NCBI GenBank assembly: GCA_023392075.1 | Contig: JAEVZU010000095.1 | Span: 1 to 11,289, forward strand | Direction of reading: 5' to 3' | Origin: Bacillota bacterium | GTDB taxonomy: Bacteria > Bacillota > Clostridia > Acetivibrionales > DSM-1351 | Length of the DNA: 11,289 bases | Part shown: positions 6,941 through 11,289 of the stretch, piece after piece | Layout: every line of letters starts with the position of its first letter | Position numbering within the stretch: position 1 is the stretch's first letter | The notes under the pieces: generated by a model | Databases searched by the model: none | The model's input: only the letters and a program-made list of their open reading frames with translations | What the model was told of the DNA's origin: nothing | Program-made: the position numbers and the translations under genes

Positions 6941-7416
6941 TAGAGGATTTTCTTTCTGTAACCAGAACCGGCGTGCTTGGAATTTCGGGAGCAGAGTACC
7001 CATACTGCGTTCCGGTAAATTATGTCTGGAAAGACGGGACGGTCTATTTTCACGGGCTTGGCTCAGGCAAAAAGGTCCAGCTGCTCAAGGACAATCCGGA
7101 GGTAAGCTTTACAGTATATCAGGAATTCGGAACGGTTAAGGACCCGGTACCGTGTCATGCCGACACTTCCTACAGGAGCGTCATGCTGTTCGGACATGCC
7201 GAAAAGGTCGAGGATTTTAAGGAGAGTGCAGGTGCTTTGCAGGCTATTGTTGAAAAATTCCTGCCGGGTCTCTATCCCGGTAAAATATCCTCGGCTCTTG
7301 CGGAAAAATACCGTTCGGCACATGACAATAAGGCAGTTGCGGTATACAAAATAATACCTGTTGAGAAAACGGCCAAAGAGAATGTTGCGGATAAAGAAGA
7401 TTTGTTCCAGGGATAA
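6892..7416 (+). CDS. PNPOx-like flavin-binding split-barrel protein, NimA type
   Basis: A 174-residue protein of the pyridoxamine 5'-phosphate oxidase-like split-barrel superfamily, closest by eye to the NimA (nitroimidazole resistance) group. Members bind FMN or sometimes heme and act in redox reactions. Visible elements are GVLGISGAEYPYCVPVNYVW (28-47), YFHGLGSGKK with the conserved H54, and CHADTSYRSVMLFGHAEKVE (88-107). ATG 6892 lies behind GGGGGAAAG inside the end of the preceding gene, so the two are probably translationally coupled. From memory, Anf3, an oxidase tied to Fe-only nitrogenase in Azotobacter and Rhodobacter, may be of a related barrel type. That link is a guess, and a plain NimA-type flavoprotein is equally possible. 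Confidence 0.8.
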   Translation: MEQIRYKQRICTDTAVIEDFLSVTRTGVLGISGAEYPYCVPVNYVWKDGTVYFHGLGSGKKVQLLKDNPEVSFTVYQEFGTVKDPVPCHADTSYRSVMLFGHAEKVEDFKESAGALQAIVEKFLPGLYPGKISSALAEKYRSAHDNKAVAVYKIIPVEKTAKENVADKEDLFQG

Positions 7417-7458
7417 TCGAAACTGCTTTGATTTTGGCAGCAGAAAGGGGTTGATTCT

Positions 7459-8415
7459 GTGATTTGTGCCGAAAAACATAATTTAAAAGGAATTCTAAGC
7501 TATACTACCTATGCTTCGGGTGAAATGAAGGATTGTAAATTGGATGAATACAATGAAATCAGAATAGGAGGGCAAACGTTCATTCCAAGATACAAAAAGC
7601 CCGACGAGAGAAAAAAGGATAACAGGGCAATAACCTTTTATGAGAACGGAAATATAAAAAGCATGGCACTTGAAGAACAAACAGAGGTTACCACATCAGT
7701 GGGAGCCATACGTGCCGAATTAATCACTTTTTATGAAGACGGGGCGGTGGACAGTCTGTTTCCGCTTAACGGGCAGATTGGTTTTGGCTGGTCGGAGGAG
7801 GATGAAGAACAGCTTCTGGAGGAATTGCAGTTTGACCTGCCTTTGGCCGGGTTTAAAACCAAGATAATCGGTCTCAGGTTTTATAACAGCGGAAGTTTGA
7901 AAAGTTTGATCCTTTGGCCTAAAAAAACAATTGAAATAAAAACTCCCATAGGCATATATCCTGTGAGAATCGGTTTCCGGTTATATGAAGATGGAGCGCT
8001 GGAATCTTTTGAACCTGCGGTTCCTGTTTCAATACAAAGCAGTATCGGAACTGTAATTGCTTTTGATCAGAATGCGGCAGGTATGGATGCAGACTTCAAT
8101 TCCGTTAAATTTTATCCCGACGGCAGGCTGCAATCCCTATGTACCAACAGTGATATTGTTATAAACAGGATTTCCGTTCCTGAGAGGACCATCATCTATC
8201 AGCAGCTGAGGCTTGATATGCTGAGCAATGAAATGGTCAAGGTGCCGGTAACCGTTTCGTTTCATGAGAATAAGGTTACAGTGGATAATGCTGTTGAAAA
8301 ACTGACTTTTTCCATATCCGATTCAAAATTTTTGTTCCTGCACGACGGAAGCTATATGGAGAAAAAATGCAGCCCCGGAAGTGATTGTTCGGGATGCGGC
8401 GCATCATGCATGTGA
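7459..8415 (+). CDS. YwqK/MORN-like repeat protein with Cys-rich tail
   Basis: A 318-residue soluble protein with no signal peptide or membrane segment. Six copies of a short motif, about FYEDGxLxSL, occur at residues 18-26, 60-69, 91-100, 141-150, 175-184 and 218-227. Several are preceded by a T/S-x-IG strand, so a repetitive beta structure like the YwqK/MORN toxin-antitoxin-style repeats is likely. The C-terminus carries C304, C310, C313 and C317 (SDCSGCGASCM), which could bind a metal or cluster. Similar clostridial hypothetical proteins are recalled, but no function. The start is GTG 7459, 8 nt after AAGGGG (7445-7450). It lies in line with the anf accessory genes, 42 nt after the flavoprotein gene. 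Confidence 0.7.
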   Translation: MICAEKHNLKGILSYTTYASGEMKDCKLDEYNEIRIGGQTFIPRYKKPDERKKDNRAITFYENGNIKSMALEEQTEVTTSVGAIRAELITFYEDGAVDSLFPLNGQIGFGWSEEDEEQLLEELQFDLPLAGFKTKIIGLRFYNSGSLKSLILWPKKTIEIKTPIGIYPVRIGFRLYEDGALESFEPAVPVSIQSSIGTVIAFDQNAAGMDADFNSVKFYPDGRLQSLCTNSDIVINRISVPERTIIYQQLRLDMLSNEMVKVPVTVSFHENKVTVDNAVEKLTFSISDSKFLFLHDGSYMEKKCSPGSDCSGCGASCM

Positions 8416-8429
8416 CCCTTCAACAGCAG

Positions 8430-8451
8430 GCATTGAGAAAATATCCAATGC
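8430..8451 (+). promoter_or_regulatory. Short hairpin before anfO
   Basis: GCATTG (8430-8435) pairs with CAATGC (8446-8451) around a 10-nt loop. No T-run follows, so it should not terminate transcription. It sits 14 nt after the preceding stop and about 50 nt before the anfO start. Confidence 0.25.
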
Positions 8452-8504
8452 TCAGGAACTAAAAGTATCGGAACATATAATGAAAGGGGGACATGGACAT
8501 ATTT

Positions 8505-9319
8505 ATGGAAATAGCTGTATTGGTTGATTCGGAGGGAAAAACCTCCGGATTTGATAAAGCTGGAAGCATACGGATATATTCAAGTAGTCTGTAGCATCTA
8601 AAACGCATATTGCCCGGCGAGGAAAATTTTCTCAGGGCAAGGCGGAGGAGGGCGGAATAATTGCTTTATTCCAACCGACGACAACGCAGTCCTGGGGGAA
8701 TTTAACCGCCGGCAATATATGAATTTAGATGTTATAGACTACTAGGGTCAATTGTGAATGGACTGTAGTCAGACATATGGAATATAGCACTGAGAATGTC
8801 CTTGACTCCGTGACTTTGCATAAGAGGATCAATGAGATCGGCGATTGGCTGGAAAAGTGTAAAATCGTTGTAGTAAACCGTATCCGGGGAATTCATTATA
8901 TAGCTTTTGAAGAAAGACAGATATCCATGTTGGAAATAAAAGGCCTTCCGGAAACCTTTCTGGAGGATATCAGGGAATGCGTGCAGCACTGCAGAACCGG
9001 TAAGAAAATACCAATGGAGCATAATGCAATCTTTGAGCTCAGGCCCGGTATTTTTCATACAGATCTTCGTGAGGTAATGAAAGGCAATACCTCCTATAAT
9101 TCAAAGCAGATTCTGGTGCCTTTCTTGAAAAAACAGAAATACAGTTTGCTGGAAATTATATGCGAGCATGTTCCAAAATGGCTGGAAAACGAACAGAATG
9201 AGTTGAATATAAGAATTTCGGTAGAAAATTATAAGGCCTGTATGAAAGTCAGGATCTACCCGCACAGAGGAGGTGATTATATTGAAAACAAGCCAGGCAG
9301 CAGAACAGAAAGAGAATAA
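8505..9319 (+). pseudogene. anfO: anfO, Fe-only nitrogenase accessory gene, split by an inserted element
   Basis: AnfO is an accessory protein found with Fe-only nitrogenases; its precise role is unclear. Codons 1-26 (8505-8582) read MEIAVLVDSEGKTSGF...SIRIYS, the AnfO N-terminus. Translation then enters an inserted element and stops at TAG 8592-8594. From 8744 the frame resumes with RVNCEWTVVRHMEYS and runs to 9319, including SKQILVPFL and CEHVPKWLE typical of the AnfO C-terminal half. Deleting 8583-8743 (161 bp) joins both parts in one 217-codon frame. The start at 8505 fits the family. An in-frame ATG at 8493 is only two bases after AAGGGGG. The downstream part could start only at ATG 8777, without a good ribosome site. 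The rest shows no decay, so the insertion looks recent. Confidence 0.85.
8583..8743. mobile_element. 161-bp TIR element inserted in anfO
   Basis: The ends are inverted repeats. The left end begins AGTAGTCTGTAGCATCTAAA, and the reverse complement of the right end begins AGTAGTCTATAACATCTAAA (18 of 20 agree). Both continue, after a short divergent stretch, into ATATTGCC (left arm to about 8614, right arm from 8711). The interior holds a hairpin GGAATAA/TTATTCC (8657-8675) and a GACGACAACGCAG run. It encodes no protein, so it would be a non-autonomous MITE. Flanks TTCA and AGGG show no target duplication, so a target-site rule is not evident. The element's own bases bring the early stop. Confidence 0.85.
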
Positions 9320-10157
9320 TCCGGTATCCGGTTTTAGCTTTTATAATGAAAAAGTGAAGGAAAAAACCGTGAAGCATCCGTGCTATAACGGCTGCAACCA
9401 TGAAAATGCCAGAATGCATCTTCCGGTTGCTCCAAGGTGCAATATACAATGCAATTACTGTGTGAGAAAGTTTGACTGTGCCAACGAGAGCCGGCCGGGG
9501 GTTGCAACCAGAATAATAAGTCCGGGAGAGGCACTGGAAAAATACATACAGGTGAAGAAAACCATGGCGAACCTTTCTGTGGTGGGCATTGCAGGTCCGG
9601 GAGATGCCCTCTGTGATTTTGAAAATACAAGCAGGACGCTGAGGCTCATCAGAGAATATGATCCCCATATTACCTTCTGCTTTTCCACAAACGGTTTGAT
9701 GCTGCCCGACCATGCAGATGAACTAGATGCTTTGGGGGTCAGCCATGTTACGGTAACAATAAATGCGGTTGATCCTGAAATATCGGCAGGGATTTATAAA
9801 TATGTCAGATATGAAGGTGTGGAGTATTCCGGGGATAAGGCCGGCGCTTTACTGCTGCAGAATCAGCTGAGGGGCTTGAACAGGTTGATTGAAAAAGGCA
9901 TTGTCTGTAAAGTGAATATTGTAGTGTTAAAAGGAATAAATGATTTCCACATACCTGAAATCGTTAAAACTGTTAAAGAGTTGGGATGTTATATTGTCAA
10001 TATCATGCCGCTCATTCCGGTTCAGGGAAGTGAATTTGAACACCTTCCGGCGGCTACGGTCCAGGAGATTATGAAACTTCGCCGGGAATGCGGCAGGATG
10101 ATCCGCCAGATGCATCACTGCAGACAGTGCAGAGCTGACGCTGTGGGATGTTTATAA
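9282..10157 (+). CDS. nifB: NifB, radical SAM FeMo/FeFe-cofactor precursor synthase
   Basis: NifB fuses two [4Fe-4S] units and inserts carbide to make NifB-co, the common precursor of all nitrogenase cofactors. It has 291 residues and no C-terminal NifX domain, like archaeal and many clostridial NifBs. The radical SAM triad is C53, C57 and C60 (CNIQCNYC), followed by FDCANESRPGV. H32/C34 (KHPC) and the terminal HCRQCRADAVG (C280, C283) are the usual K-cluster ligands. GIAGPGD (102-108) and FSTNG are the SAM-binding strands. The start is TTG 9282 behind GAGGAGGTGA (9267-9276); an in-frame GTG at 9273 lies inside that site. The start overlaps the end of anfO by 38 nt. Confidence 0.93.
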   Translation: MKTSQAAEQKENNPVSGFSFYNEKVKEKTVKHPCYNGCNHENARMHLPVAPRCNIQCNYCVRKFDCANESRPGVATRIISPGEALEKYIQVKKTMANLSVVGIAGPGDALCDFENTSRTLRLIREYDPHITFCFSTNGLMLPDHADELDALGVSHVTVTINAVDPEISAGIYKYVRYEGVEYSGDKAGALLLQNQLRGLNRLIEKGIVCKVNIVVLKGINDFHIPEIVKTVKELGCYIVNIMPLIPVQGSEFEHLPAATVQEIMKLRRECGRMIRQMHHCRQCRADAVGCL

Positions 10158-10212
10158 AAAAATTACCATATGCCTTGAATGATAGTTATCATAACAAATA
10201 TCTTATATTATT

Positions 10213-10281
10213 AACTTGTAACGGCCTTGAAGGGGATAAAATCAACCCTCAAGGCCGGCGCAGCCTTCCCCTGAACAAGTT
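10213..10281. repeat. Compound inverted repeat between nifB and the next gene
   Basis: The gap 10158-10442 (285 bp) contains no gene. CGGCCTTGA (10222-10230) pairs exactly with TCAAGGCCG (10249-10257), with an inner GGG/CCC. An outer AACTTGT (10213-10219) pairs with ACAAGTT (10275-10281). AGGGGA (10231-10236) can alternatively pair with TCCCCT (10267-10272). No T-run follows on either strand, so it is not a standard intrinsic terminator, though it may still mark the operon end or be a relic of another small element. Confidence 0.55.
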
Positions 10282-10442
10282 CCAGCTCATTTACTGCAGA
10301 GATAATAACATATATGCAGGTTAACGTCCAGTAATCCAATGATAAAAATCTTATATTTATATATATTAATTAATGGTAAGATAAAGATAATTGTGTAATG
10401 CAGAGGAACAACGAGGATACAAAACAAGCTGGAGGAATTATC

Positions 10443-11252
10443 ATGATAGAAATTGTCTTTGATCTAAGTACCGCAGGTTCGCTTAAATTTGCAAAAACAA
10501 GGGAACAGGGAGAACTTCCAGGCAGTGCCGACGAAGTGGAGTCATTGACTCTTGCCTTGCATATAGGTGACATTTCGTGTATGAATGAAGGAATAAATTC
10601 ACGTAAAGAACTGTTTGACAATATATTTGAAAATATTCCGGATATGTCCGAGACCATATGGAAGACTAATCAGAAGGCGATGGCATGTCTTAAGGATGCC
10701 GAAAAAACGCTGGAAGCTGTTCGGGTGTGGATATGTGAAAATAATCCTTTGGAATTATGCGGTTTGTATTTTGTATGTCATTTGATGGTTAACTATCAAA
10801 ACCAACTCTCTGTGGTATGTGTGCCAAAGGAAATGGAGAAAGACAACTGTATTATAAATTATAGTAATACCGGGGAAATAGCTCCGGATATTTTTGGCAC
10901 ATTTATCAGATATGAGGAGACTGTAAGCGTATTGAGACGCAAGGTATATTCAGATATCTGGAGCAGTTTGGTACGTGAGAATGCTCCATTGCGTGTTTTA
11001 ATAAACGGCAATCTTATTGGTGTTCCTGAAAATTTTTATGATTTTGCCCTGAGAGCCAACATGCCGGATGGGGAGTTCCGGCTTGCAGAGCTGATAGGCA
11101 AAATATTGATTCAGATATCCGGTATCGGCGACTACTGGTTGTTACTCCGGGTCAAATCCATGCTGCAATCGGGGGAATTGATAATGGTTTCGGACGCTGC
11201 AGGTAATTATCCCTATTCAGCAGTTGTAAAAAGAAACAAATATATACTTTAA
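10443..11252 (+). CDS. DUF1835/DUF3658 domain protein of unknown function
   Basis: With ATG 10443 behind GGAGGA (10431-10436) it has 269 residues; longer readings from 10398 lack a ribosome site. The N-terminus MIEIVFDLSTAGSLKFAK followed by LHIGDIS and, about 90 residues on, VRVWICENNPLELCGLYF is the DUF1835 pattern as recalled. The second half (RENAPLRVLINGNLIGVPENFYD) fits DUF3658. No catalytic motif, signal peptide or membrane span is seen. These proteins are scattered in Bacillota without a known role. The long gap and intervening inverted repeat suggest it is transcribed apart from the nitrogenase genes. Family assignment is from memory of the motifs. Confidence 0.75.
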   Translation: MIEIVFDLSTAGSLKFAKTREQGELPGSADEVESLTLALHIGDISCMNEGINSRKELFDNIFENIPDMSETIWKTNQKAMACLKDAEKTLEAVRVWICENNPLELCGLYFVCHLMVNYQNQLSVVCVPKEMEKDNCIINYSNTGEIAPDIFGTFIRYEETVSVLRRKVYSDIWSSLVRENAPLRVLINGNLIGVPENFYDFALRANMPDGEFRLAELIGKILIQISGIGDYWLLLRVKSMLQSGELIMVSDAAGNYPYSAVVKRNKYIL

Positions 11253-11289
11253 TTATGATGCATTTATATTACGATTCTGTAACTTATAT

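Noticed and set aside
8777..9319. A stand-alone 180-residue gene starting at ATG 8777
   Set aside because: There is no ribosome site, and in-frame coding upstream back to 8744 continues the AnfO sequence. It is the 3' part of the split anfO.

Overview
The window reads as a chromosomal segment of an anaerobic, moderately AT-rich Bacillota, most likely a clostridium of the Ruminiclostridium/Acetivibrio type. This rests on strong GGAGG ribosome sites, TTG and GTG starts, short spacers and clostridial-looking proteins; species assignment is inference. Its core is an iron-only (alternative) nitrogenase operon, all on the + strand. The order is anfH (1134), nifI1 (1978), nifI2 (2359), anfD (2752), anfG (4345) and anfK (4712). 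It continues into a class I glutamine amidotransferase (6179), a NimA/PNPOx-type flavoprotein (6892), a repeat protein with a Cys-rich tail (7459), a broken anfO (8505) and nifB (9282). The delta-subunit gene and the close match of AnfH, AnfD and AnfK to Azotobacter Fe-only sequences (recalled, not aligned by software) rule out a Mo nitrogenase and favour Anf over Vnf.

Left part (1-1133): the last codons of a gene entering from the left, then a 279-bp non-coding element with 28-bp imperfect terminal inverted repeats. After it comes about 0.8 kb of AT-rich DNA without a gene. This contains a consensus sigma-A promoter (TTGACA, 17 bp, TATAAT; 620-648) and so implies an anfH leader of about 480 nt. 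Several stem-loops lie in the leader, including a pair that cannot form together.

Centre (1134-6100): the catalytic system. AnfH feeds electrons to the AnfDGK dinitrogenase. The P-cluster ligands (AnfD C49/C75/C138; AnfK C20/C45/C104) and cofactor ligands (AnfD C257/H423) are intact. The two P-II-like proteins NifI1 and NifI2 sit between H and D, as in archaeal and clostridial nif operons, and predict post-translational control by 2-oxoglutarate/ammonium.

Right part (6101-10157): accessory genes. The most striking observation is that anfO is split by a 161-bp TIR-bounded element (8583-8743). Removing exactly those 161 bp restores one open frame of 217 codons with an AnfO-like sequence on both sides. 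NifB, without a NifX domain, closes the run and would supply the NifB-co precursor for FeFe-co. No nifE/nifN, anfR or sigma-54 activator gene is seen here.

Far right (10158-11289): a 285-bp gap with a compound inverted repeat, then a DUF1835/DUF3658-type gene probably unrelated to nitrogen fixation.
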